From assembly GCF_030811855.1 (NCBI RefSeq), contig NZ_JAUSRN010000008.1, forward strand, positions 222,137 through 286,136: a stretch of 64,000 bases of DNA, read 5' to 3'. This document shows, one piece after another, positions 8,702 through 19,151 of this stretch; positions within the stretch are counted from its first letter, which is position 1, and each line of letters begins with the position of its first letter. Both the position numbers and the translations under genes were made by a program. The stretch is from Variovorax paradoxus (GTDB lineage Bacteria > Pseudomonadota > Gammaproteobacteria > Burkholderiales > Burkholderiaceae_C). Under the pieces are notes generated by a model. That model had not been told where the DNA came from. It was given only the letters and a program-made list of their open reading frames with translations, and did no database searches.

Positions 8702-9809
8702 GCCCACGCAGCCTTCGCAGCCGAGCGGCGACGCGCACTGGATGGCGCTGGCGCTGGCCGAGGCGCGCCGGGCGGCCGAAGCCGGCGAGGTGCCGGTGGG
8801 TGCGGTGCTGGTCAGGGGCGGGCAGCTCGTCGCCACGGGGCGCAACGCACCCGTCGCGCAGCATGACCCGAGCGCCCACGCCGAAATTAACGCGCTGCGC
8901 GCCGGCGCCGCGGCACTCGGCAACTACCGCCTCGACGGCTGCGAGCTGTTCGTCACGCTCGAGCCCTGTGCCATGTGCGCGGGCGCCATGCTGCATTCGC
9001 GACTGGCGCGCGTGGTGTTCGGAGCGGCCGACCCCAAGACGGGCGCGGCCGGCTCGGTGCTCGATCTTTTTGCCGAACCCCGGCTGAACCACCGCACGCA
9101 AGTGCAGGGCGGCGTGCTGGCCGCGGAGTGCAGCGCAGTGTTGCAACAGTTTTTCCAGCAGCGTCGCGAGGCGGCGCGCGAGCAGGCCGAGCCCTTGCGC
9201 GATGACGCGCTGCGCACGCCGGCCGAGCGATTCGATGCGCTTCGCGACTACGCCTTCGAACCGCGCTACGTGCAGGATCTGCCCAGCCTCAATGGCTGGC
9301 GCATGCACTATATCGACGAAGGTCCCCGGGATGCTGCGGAGGCGGCCTGCTGCATCTGTTTGCACGGCTCGGGCGAATGGGGCTATTTTTTTCGCCACCT
9401 CGTCGGAATGCCCGGACTCCGCACGCTGGTGCCTGACCTCATTGGCTTCGGCAAGAGCGACAAGCCCAAGCGAGAAGCAGCGCACCGCCTCGAATGGCAC
9501 TGCCAGGTGGTGAGCGAATGGCTCGATCGCACGGCGCCGGCGCCCATGGCGCTGGTGCACAGCGCCGCGGCCGCCGGGCTTGCCGCGTTGCTGCAGGCCG
9601 CCAGGCCCGATCTTTTTACGGCCGTGCTCCTGGCTCCCGAGGGCGGCGAAAAAGTCGCCGACGCATGGCGCGCGCCATTTCCGGACCGCGGCTACCAGGC
9701 CGCGCTGCGCGCGCTCGGCCCCTTGGCGTCGTCCTCCGGTCCGAGCGGCTCGCAGGCTGCGTTGCTCGCACGGCAGGTGCGCAACGCAATGGGATACTCG
9801 GCGCCGTGA
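8691..9809 (+). CDS. tadA: tRNA adenosine(34) deaminase fused to a degenerate dehalogenase-like alpha/beta-hydrolase domain
   Basis: This 372-residue protein is far longer than TadA alone (about 150-170). Residues 14-165 are a full TadA: HAEIN (zinc His and catalytic Glu65) and EPCAMC (zinc Cys93, Cys96), the enzyme that makes inosine at the wobble position of tRNA. Residues about 190-370 resemble haloalkane dehalogenases (NGWRMHYIDEGPRD, LHGSGEW, PDLIGFGKSDKP). The nucleophile elbow, normally QDWGG, reads VHSAAAAG, and the chain ends before the usual catalytic His, so the second domain looks inactive. The stop overlaps ldcA (GTGA). The TadA call is firm; the role of the extra domain is unknown. 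Confidence 0.93.
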   Translation: MTTEPTQPSQPSGDAHWMALALAEARRAAEAGEVPVGAVLVRGGQLVATGRNAPVAQHDPSAHAEINALRAGAAALGNYRLDGCELFVTLEPCAMCAGAMLHSRLARVVFGAADPKTGAAGSVLDLFAEPRLNHRTQVQGGVLAAECSAVLQQFFQQRREAAREQAEPLRDDALRTPAERFDALRDYAFEPRYVQDLPSLNGWRMHYIDEGPRDAAEAACCICLHGSGEWGYFFRHLVGMPGLRTLVPDLIGFGKSDKPKREAAHRLEWHCQVVSEWLDRTAPAPMALVHSAAAAGLAALLQAARPDLFTAVLLAPEGGEKVADAWRAPFPDRGYQAALRALGPLASSSGPSGSQAALLARQVRNAMGYSAP

Positions 9810-10762
9810 CCAAGAAACACATCTACATCTATTCCCCCTCCAGCGCGATTCGCGACAAGGCCGCCTTCCGCCGCGGCGTCGCAAGACTCAAGACCCTGGG
9901 CTACGAAGTCGAACTCGACGAAGCGGCACTTGCCGCCTACCAGCGCTTTGCGGGCGACGACGCGACGCGGCTCGCCGCCATTGGCCGCGCGGCCGCCAGC
10001 GGTGCCGACATTGCCCTGATCGGGCGCGGCGGCTACGGGCTCACGCGCATCCTGGACGCCATTCCCTACAAGGCCGTGGCCAAAGCCATCCAGCGCGGCA
10101 CCGAATTCGTCGGCGTCAGCGACTTCACCGCATTGCAGAGCGCGCTGCTCGTCAAAACCGGTGCCGTGACCTGGGCCGGCCCGGCCGTTGGCGAAGACTT
10201 CGGCGCAGAAGGCGGCTCGGACGACATCATGGAAGCCTGCTTCGATGACCTCGTGAGCGGGCAGGGCGAAGGCACGGGTTGGCGCATGCCAGTGCGCGAT
10301 GCCGACTTGAAGCTCAAGCCCGTGCACGACGCCACCCTGTGGGGCGGCAACCTGTGCGTGCTCACGAGCCTGCTGGGAACGCCTTACTTTCCGGCAGTCG
10401 ACAAGGGCGTGCTTTTTATCGAGGACACCAACGAGCATCCGTACCGTATCGAGCGCATGCTCGACCAGCTGCGCATGGCCGGCGTACTGGCACGCCAGCG
10501 CGCCATCGTGTTCGGCCAGTTCACCGGCATGCGCAAGGTGCCGGGCTACGACCGCGGTTTCGGGTTCGATTCGGTGGTCGACCGGCTGCGCGCCGCGCTC
10601 AAGGTGCCTGTGCTCACCGGCCTTCCATTCGGCCACGTGCAGACCAAGGTGCTGCTCCCCGTGGGCGCCAAGGTCGAGCTGGCCGCCGAAGGACGCGACG
10701 TTTTCATGGTGTGGGGCCATCGGCATGCCGACGGCCATGCGCACCACGACCATGCCCACTGA
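9806..10762 (+). CDS. ldcA: Muramoyltetrapeptide (LD-) carboxypeptidase, S66 family
   Basis: This 318-residue protein has the S66 signatures: IYIYSPSSAIRD at the N-terminus, GRGGYGLTRILD (the GGYG motif), FVGVSDFTAL with the nucleophilic Ser, and late Glu/His blocks (FIEDTNEHPYRIERML, GLPFGHVQTK). It trims the terminal D-Ala from murein tetrapeptides during cell-wall recycling and is usually cytoplasmic. The start is a GTG sharing GTGA with the tadA stop. The last 16 residues are His-rich (eight His in WGHRHADGHAHHDHAH), a metal-binding-like tail not part of the core fold. Confidence 0.92.
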   Translation: MTKKHIYIYSPSSAIRDKAAFRRGVARLKTLGYEVELDEAALAAYQRFAGDDATRLAAIGRAAASGADIALIGRGGYGLTRILDAIPYKAVAKAIQRGTEFVGVSDFTALQSALLVKTGAVTWAGPAVGEDFGAEGGSDDIMEACFDDLVSGQGEGTGWRMPVRDADLKLKPVHDATLWGGNLCVLTSLLGTPYFPAVDKGVLFIEDTNEHPYRIERMLDQLRMAGVLARQRAIVFGQFTGMRKVPGYDRGFGFDSVVDRLRAALKVPVLTGLPFGHVQTKVLLPVGAKVELAAEGRDVFMVWGHRHADGHAHHDHAH

Positions 10763-10797
10763 GCAAGCCGGCGTTTCGCCTGAAGGAAGGCGCCAGT

Positions 10798-10825
10798 AAA
10801 AAAAAGCGGCAGCCGAAAGCTGCCG
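10798..10825 (-). terminator. Rho-independent terminator of the 10851-11183 gene
   Basis: Read on the minus strand, a 7-bp perfect stem (CGGCAGC/GCTGCCG, 5-base loop) is followed by a G-C pair and a run of eight T. It lies about 25 bases beyond the stop codon of the minus-strand gene. Confidence 0.85.
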
Positions 10826-10850
10826 GAGCCTCAAGGAGCCTCAGGAAGGC

Positions 10851-11183
10851 TCAGTGCGTGAAGCGCTGGTGCGCCCGCGGTCCCATGGACCCCGGCAGGC
10901 CGCCCTTGAACATGCTGTTGATGGCTTTCATCTGGCGGCGGGCGGCCGCCTCGCCGTCGATGGCGCTCAGCGCCACCATCACGTCCTGCCGCAAATACCA
11001 GAGTGCTTCGACGTCGGTTGCAAACCGCACGCGCTGCGCGACGCGCTGGACCGAATGCCCACCGTGCGACTGCAGCACCGAAAGCATGGCTGTCCGGATG
11101 CGGCTCAGTTGGTTTTCTCCCACGCGGCCAGACCCGAGGCCGGGGATTCCCAACAGGCGGAAAAAGCGACGAAACGACGACAT
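10851..11183 (-). CDS. Hypothetical protein, 110 residues
   Basis: The protein is basic and mostly helical by composition (MSSFRRFFRLLGIPGLG ... VLQSHGGHSVQRVAQRVRFATDVEALWYLRQDVMVALSAIDGEAAARRQMKAI). No domain is recognised and there is no signal peptide or membrane segment. The internal ATG at 11183 is preferred; the frame is open to 11237, which would add 18 hydrophobic residues. A strong terminator follows it, which supports a real transcript. Confidence 0.65.
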   Translation of the reverse strand: MSSFRRFFRLLGIPGLGSGRVGENQLSRIRTAMLSVLQSHGGHSVQRVAQRVRFATDVEALWYLRQDVMVALSAIDGEAAARRQMKAINSMFKGGLPGSMGPRAHQRFTH

Positions 11184-11483
11184 GAGCACCAAAAGCGTAT
11201 TGCCGAAAGCCAGAACGGTTGGTACCTTAAGCCTCAATGCGGCAATTCACAAGTTCTGGAACACTGTTTCTTGTTTGTAAACAACAAACTTTTCTCTTCA
11301 GTTGCGCGGCCCCTGGTTTTATGACTGCAAAAGTAATAAGAAATAACGATTGGTAGGGCCCGGCCGCATGAGCAGCGAAGGTTTAGCAGGCGGAACGCAT
11401 TGCGCCGCCGTCTCCCTGGCTTCTAATACGTAGCCACGAGGCAAGTAGCCACGAGCGGCCACCACCACCGAATTCCTTCAAGC
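11184..11483. other. Divergent intergenic region with an AT-rich core
   Basis: About 300 bases between a minus-strand hypothetical gene and the plus-strand cyclase gene. The stretch 11260-11360 is clearly richer in A+T than the surroundings and holds a palindrome (TTGTTT-GT-AAACAA, 11271-11284). No gene is seen. Confidence 0.6.
11271..11284. promoter_or_regulatory. Palindrome TTGTTT-GT-AAACAA, candidate operator
   Basis: A perfect 6-bp inverted repeat with a 2-base spacer in the AT-rich part of a divergent intergenic region. The binding protein is unknown. Position and symmetry are seen; function is inference. Confidence 0.35.
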
Positions 11484-12431
11484 ATGGGTGTCAACTCCAC
11501 AATCGTTTTCGCAGACCTGACCGGAAGTTCCCGCGTGTTCGAAGCCATGGGAAACGTACGGGCCACGGAAACGGTGACGCGGCTTACCCAATGGATCGGC
11601 AGCATTTGCCAGGCCCACGGCGGCCGGGTCGTGAAGTCGCTGGGCGACGGGGTGTTCGCGACTTTCTCGAACGCCGCCGCGGCGACGCACGCCGTGATCG
11701 AACTGCAGCGCTACCACCACAAGCGGCTCATGGCATGGCCGGTGCCGCTGCGCATGGCCCTGCAGATCGGCGTGGCCAGCGGCGAAGTGCTGGAGGTCGA
11801 GGGCGACTGCTTCGGCGATGCGGTCAACCTGGCGTCGCGCCTCAGCGACCTGGCGGGGCCTGGCCAGATCTGGGCGGCCGACGCCGTCATTGCACAAATG
11901 GGCGAGGTGGGGGTTCGTCACCGCGACCTGGGCCTCATCACCATCCGCGGGCGCAGCGAAATGTCCGCCGTTCACCGCATCGACTGGCAGGAGGAACTGA
12001 CCTCTTTCCTGACCGTGCCGGCCGCGCTGACGCCGACTCGCCTGCCCGATTCATCCTTTGGGCAGATCGAACTGGCGTGGCTCGACGTGCGTTCCATGTT
12101 CCGCACCGAAGAGCTTCCGATCCACCTCGGCCGGGTGAACGACGCGCAGTTCATGGTCAACGATCCGCGCGTATCGCGGCTGCATGCGCGCATCGAGTTG
12201 CGCAGCGGCAGTTGCGTGCTGACCGATCTCAGCACCTATGGCACCTGGGTTCGGTTTCATGGCAACGACGGCCCCAGCAACGAGATTGCGCTGCGGCGCG
12301 GGGAATGCGTGCTGCATGGCAGCGGCGAGATCGGCCTGGGCGCGCCGCTGAGCGATATCACCGCGCCGACCATCGCCTTCAATACCGCGGGTGCCCAGGT
12401 GCAGCTCTCGCGCCGCGAAGTCGCGCGCTAG
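11484..12431 (+). CDS. Class III adenylate/guanylate cyclase with C-terminal FHA domain
   Basis: This 315-residue protein has a cyclase homology domain at about 5-165 with the expected catalytic set: metal-binding Asp11 (VFADLTGSS) and Asp55 (KSLGDG), substrate-specifying Lys51 and the Asp of GDAVNLASR, and the Asn/Arg of that motif. The residues favour ATP, hence cAMP. Residues about 205-290 form an FHA domain (IHLGRVNDAQFMVNDPRVSRLHARI, LTDLSTYGTWV), which reads phosphothreonine. No membrane segment is seen. The pairing suggests cyclase activity tied to Ser/Thr phosphorylation; a kinase/phosphatase is encoded at 56.6 kb, but any link is speculative. Confidence 0.9.
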   Translation: MGVNSTIVFADLTGSSRVFEAMGNVRATETVTRLTQWIGSICQAHGGRVVKSLGDGVFATFSNAAAATHAVIELQRYHHKRLMAWPVPLRMALQIGVASGEVLEVEGDCFGDAVNLASRLSDLAGPGQIWAADAVIAQMGEVGVRHRDLGLITIRGRSEMSAVHRIDWQEELTSFLTVPAALTPTRLPDSSFGQIELAWLDVRSMFRTEELPIHLGRVNDAQFMVNDPRVSRLHARIELRSGSCVLTDLSTYGTWVRFHGNDGPSNEIALRRGECVLHGSGEIGLGAPLSDITAPTIAFNTAGAQVQLSRREVAR

Positions 12432-12444
12432 GTGCTGCCCGCGC

Positions 12445-12804
12445 TCAGTGCGGCGCTTCCAGAAGCGCGGCCAGTTGGCCGATGTCGATCGGCTTTTGCA
12501 GGTGATGGTCGAACAGCTCGCGCGCCGCCGCGCCGGCAGCGTCTTCGACCGAGAAGCCCGAAATGGCGATGAGCAGCTTCGGGCTGCCTTCCCCCGGGGA
12601 CGAGCGCAAGCGCCGCGCCACCTCGCTGCCCGGAAAGTCGGGCAGCGTGAGGTCGATGAGCGCCGCATCGAAGCGCTCCGCTGCGGCCGCATCCAGGGCC
12701 TGTTGGGCGGTGTAGGCGCAGCGGGCGGTATGGTCCTGCAGCGTCAAGAGCTCCTGCAGCAGGTCTGCCGCGGCTACGTTGTCGTCGACGATCAGCACAT
12801 TCAC
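12445..12804 (-). CDS. Single-domain response regulator
   Basis: This 119-residue protein is a bare receiver: VLIVDDN at the N-terminus, phospho-Asp in ALIDLTLPDFPG, Thr/Ser in IAISGFS, Lys in LQKPID. No output domain follows. The start is taken as the GTG at 12804, since no ATG fits; an upstream start in the open frame cannot be ruled out. It is the last gene of the 19.0-12.4 kb minus-strand signalling operon, 74 bases after the REC-kinase gene. Confidence 0.85.
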   Translation of the reverse strand: MNVLIVDDNVAAADLLQELLTLQDHTARCAYTAQQALDAAAAERFDAALIDLTLPDFPGSEVARRLRSSPGEGSPKLLIAISGFSVEDAAGAAARELFDHHLQKPIDIGQLAALLEAPH

Positions 12805-12878
12805 TGGGGGCAAGCCTTGTTGGGGGAACGAAGCTTCGAGTATCCCGGTCCACCGACCCCCACGCAGTAGGAGGGCGC

Positions 12879-14099
12879 CTACGTCCGCGCTTGCGTCGCA
12901 GTCTTTGCCTCGGCCTGCAGCGGCAGCTCGACCTTGAACAGGGCACCGTGGCCGGGCGTGCTCTCCACCTCGATGCGCCCGTGGTGCAGGCCCACGATCT
13001 TGCGCGTGATGTAGAGCCCGAGGCCCAGCCCCGAGGCGTGCTTGCGGCTGTCGTCGGTGCGTTCGAACTGCTCGAAGATGCGTTCCTGGTCTTCCGGTGC
13101 AATGCCGATGCCCTGGTCGCGCACCGTGATGCGCGCGGTGTCGCCGGCCTTGCTCAGCATCATCTCCACCGGTTTGCCGCGGCCGTAGCGCAGCGCATTG
13201 GTCAGCAGGTTGGTCAGCACCTGTTCGATGCGGAATTCGTCCCACACGCCCCGCAGTTCGCCCGGCGCCTCGAGCGCAATCTCGGAGCCCGCGGCCTCTG
13301 CCTGGTGCCGCAGGCCCTCCACCACGGTGCGCGCGAGCGCGGCAAGGTCGACCGGCTGGGGCTGGATCGACAGCGCATCGCGCCGCATGCGCGTCACGTC
13401 GAGCATGTCGTCGATCAGCCGCACCATGTTGCGAATCTGCCGCTGGTCGCGTTCGATCATTGCGGGCAAGCGTTCCGCCGCAAAGGACTCCAGCCTGCCT
13501 TTGGACACATGCAGCTGCCGCAGCTGCGTTTCGAGATACAGCGTGTTGAGCGGCGTGCGCAGCTCGTGCGAAACCATCGACATGAAATCGTCGCGCATGC
13601 GCACCGCGTGTTCGAGCTTGCGCTGCGTGTGCCGCAGCTGCTCCACCAGCTCTTCCTGTTTCTGGTGGGCAGCCGCGAGTTTTTCCATCTCCTGGTCAAG
13701 CGCCTTGCGGTGGCGATGCAGGTCGACGAACACGTTGACCTTGCTGGTGACCGCATGCGGGTCGAGCGGCTTGTGCAAAAAGTCGACGGCGCCGCTCTCG
13801 TAGCCCCGGAACGCATAGTTGAGTTCACGGCCCGCTGCGCTCACGAAGATGATCGGGATGTGCCGTGTGCGCTCGGTGCCGCGCATCAACTCGGCCAGTT
13901 CGAAACCGTTCATGCCAGGCATCTGCACATCGAGAATGGCCAGCGCAAATTCGTGGTCGAGCAGCAGCGCCAGGGCCTCTTCGGCCGAAGTCGCGCGGTA
14001 CACCGCGCGATCGGGTCCGCGGATCAGGGCCTCCAGCGCCAGAAGGTTTTCGGGCAGGTCATCGACGATCAGCAGCTTGCTTTCGACGTCAATGGACAT
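12879..14099 (-). CDS. Receiver-histidine kinase fusion
   Basis: This 406-residue protein has an N-terminal receiver (LLIVDDLPEN, phospho-Asp in AILDVQMPGMNG, Lys in LHKPLD), a helical linker to about 160, then a kinase with [35 protein letters not shown] and GLGLGLYI. It has no membrane segment, so it is a cytoplasmic relay rather than a primary sensor. Its start overlaps the cheB stop by 11 bases. In related clusters such a protein takes phosphate from an upstream hybrid kinase; that order of flow is inferred. Confidence 0.92.
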   Translation of the reverse strand: MSIDVESKLLIVDDLPENLLALEALIRGPDRAVYRATSAEEALALLLDHEFALAILDVQMPGMNGFELAELMRGTERTRHIPIIFVSAAGRELNYAFRGYESGAVDFLHKPLDPHAVTSKVNVFVDLHRHRKALDQEMEKLAAAHQKQEELVEQLRHTQRKLEHAVRMRDDFMSMVSHELRTPLNTLYLETQLRQLHVSKGRLESFAAERLPAMIERDQRQIRNMVRLIDDMLDVTRMRRDALSIQPQPVDLAALARTVVEGLRHQAEAAGSEIALEAPGELRGVWDEFRIEQVLTNLLTNALRYGRGKPVEMMLSKAGDTARITVRDQGIGIAPEDQERIFEQFERTDDSRKHASGLGLGLYITRKIVGLHHGRIEVESTPGHGALFKVELPLQAEAKTATQART

Positions 14100-14694
14100 G
14101 GGCAGACTCCAGTTGCAAGAGCAGGGCGCGAAGCTCGCGCAAGGGAAGCACGTGGTCGGGAGAGTGCAAGGCAATGGCCGCTTCGGGCATGATGGAAATC
14201 TGGGCTTCGTTGGGGTCCTGGACGGCGGTGATGCCACCGGCCAGATGAATGCGCTGCAGGCCCTCGGCGCCATCGTCGTTGGCGCCGGTGAGCAGAATGC
14301 CGGCCAGCGCCGGCCCGTAGGCATCGGCCGCGGAGGCCATCAATACATCGATCGACGGCCGCGAAAAGCGCACCGGCGGCTCGCAGCTGAGCGAGAAGCG
14401 GCGGTTGCGCTCGATCGACAGATGGTAGCCGGGCGGCGCAAAGTACACATGGCCGGCCGCGAGCGGCATCTTGTCAGCGGCCTCGTGCACCGGCACTTGA
14501 AGGCGCTCGGCAAAGATTTCGGCCAGGTGGCTCTCATGCCCTTCGGGCAGGTGCAGGACCACCACCAGCGGAAGATGCCAGGGCAGCGGAAGGTCGTGCA
14601 GCATCCGCAGCAGCGCATCGATGCCGCCGGCGGAGGCGCCGAGCACCGCGGCCTCGATGCGCCTCACAGGAAATGGCGTGACGTCCGTCTTCAT
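14089..14694 (-). CDS. cheB: CheB-type methylesterase without receiver domain
   Basis: This 201-residue protein covers only the catalytic domain of CheB: Ser in GASAGGIDAL near residue 21, the His-containing LHLPEG segment, and Asp in LTGANDDGAEGL. Classic CheB is about 350 residues because of an N-terminal receiver, which is absent here. The start overlaps the cheR stop (ATGA). No methyl-accepting chemotaxis protein, CheA or CheW gene is in the window, so its substrate is probably within this signalling cluster and not a flagellar chemoreceptor. Confidence 0.9.
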   Translation of the reverse strand: MKTDVTPFPVRRIEAAVLGASAGGIDALLRMLHDLPLPWHLPLVVVLHLPEGHESHLAEIFAERLQVPVHEAADKMPLAAGHVYFAPPGYHLSIERNRRFSLSCEPPVRFSRPSIDVLMASAADAYGPALAGILLTGANDDGAEGLQRIHLAGGITAVQDPNEAQISIMPEAAIALHSPDHVLPLRELRALLLQLESAHVH

Positions 14695-15541
14695 GTGGCC
14701 TTGCGGTAGATGCGCTCCGGCTTCGCGTGCGCGTCGAAACGTTCCGAATAGCTCGAGAAATCGATGCTCTCCTTGGCACCAAGGCCCAGAAATCCGCGGT
14801 GGCACAGCGACTCGTGAAACAGGCCCAGCGCACGGTCTTGCAGCTCGCGGTTGAAATAGATGAGCACGTTGCGGCACGACACGAGCTGCGTTTCGGCAAA
14901 CACGCTATCGGTGGCCAGGCTGTGGTCGGCAAAAATCACGTCGGCGCACAGCGAGGGGTCAAAGCGCGCGGCTTCGTAGGCGGCGGTGTAGTAATCGGAG
15001 AACGAACTCCGGCCGCCGGCGCGCTGGTAGTTGGCCGTGTAGCCGCGAATCGACTCGATGGGAAAGATGCCTTGTCGCGCCTTCTCGAGCGAGTCTGGAT
15101 TGATGTCGGTCGCATAGATCTGCGTGCGCGAAAGCAGGCCTTCCTCCCGCAGCAGAATGGCGAGCGAAAACACCTCCTCGCCGGTGCTGCAGCCCGCGAC
15201 CCACACCTTCACCGAAGGATAGGTGTGCAGGATCGGCACCACGTGCTGGCGCAGTGCCAGAAAGTAAGCCGGGTCGCGGAACATCTCGCTCACCGGAATC
15301 GTCAGATATTGCAGCAGCCGGCCGAAGAGCCCCGGGTCGCGCAGCACTTTTTCCTGCAGGGCGGAGATGCTCGGAAGCCCGAGCTGCGCCAGCGCATGCA
15401 GCACGCGGCGCTTTTGCGAAGCCAGCGTGTAGTTGCGGAAGTCGTAGCTGTACTTGAGGTAGATCGCCTCCATCAGCAGGCGCAGTTCGATCTCCGTGTT
15501 GCTGAGCGGAGAGGGCACGGGAGAGGGCGTGGCAATGCGGT

Positions 15542-15545
<4 letters not shown>
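14691..15545 (-). CDS. cheR: CheR-type protein-glutamate methyltransferase
   Basis: This 284-residue protein has an N-terminal helical domain ([21 protein letters not shown]) and an S-adenosylmethionine-binding domain with [29 protein letters not shown] and [10 protein letters not shown], all standard for CheR. The start is a GTG at 15545 that shares GTGA with the stop of the hybrid kinase gene. With the receiver-less CheB that follows, it forms a methylation/demethylation pair. Confidence 0.92.
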
Positions 15546-19021
<3,476 letters not shown>

Positions 19022-19102
19022 TCACGGGGATTTGTAAGCAAAACTTTTGAAGTTTTGCCGAAATCTACGGCCCACCGTGTCGGAGAACGCCCCGACCAGC
19101 TT

Positions 19103-19132
19103 TTGCAGCCAAGTCCGGCGCGCCGCTATACT
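19103..19132 (+). promoter_or_regulatory. Candidate sigma-70 promoter for the repair helicase
   Basis: TTGCAG (19103-19108), an 18-base spacer, and TATACT (19127-19132). The -10 overlaps the LexA box at 19129-19148, the usual arrangement for SOS repression. The predicted start is near 19139-19140. Confidence 0.6.
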
Positions 19133-19148
19133 GTTGTTTTATACAGTT
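19129..19148. promoter_or_regulatory. LexA (SOS) box
   Basis: TACTGTTGTTTTATACAGTT fits CTGT-N8-ACAG exactly and also agrees with the flanking T/A positions of the E. coli LexA consensus. It lies directly upstream of the helicase gene and overlaps its best promoter. Direction is toward the helicase-alkB unit; the divergent hybrid kinase starts about 110 bases the other way. Confidence 0.88.
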
Positions 19149-19151
19149 GCA

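Noticed and set aside
19047..19151. Upstream TTG start for the helicase
   Set aside because: It lies upstream of the promoter and LexA box, and the added residues do not resemble the family.
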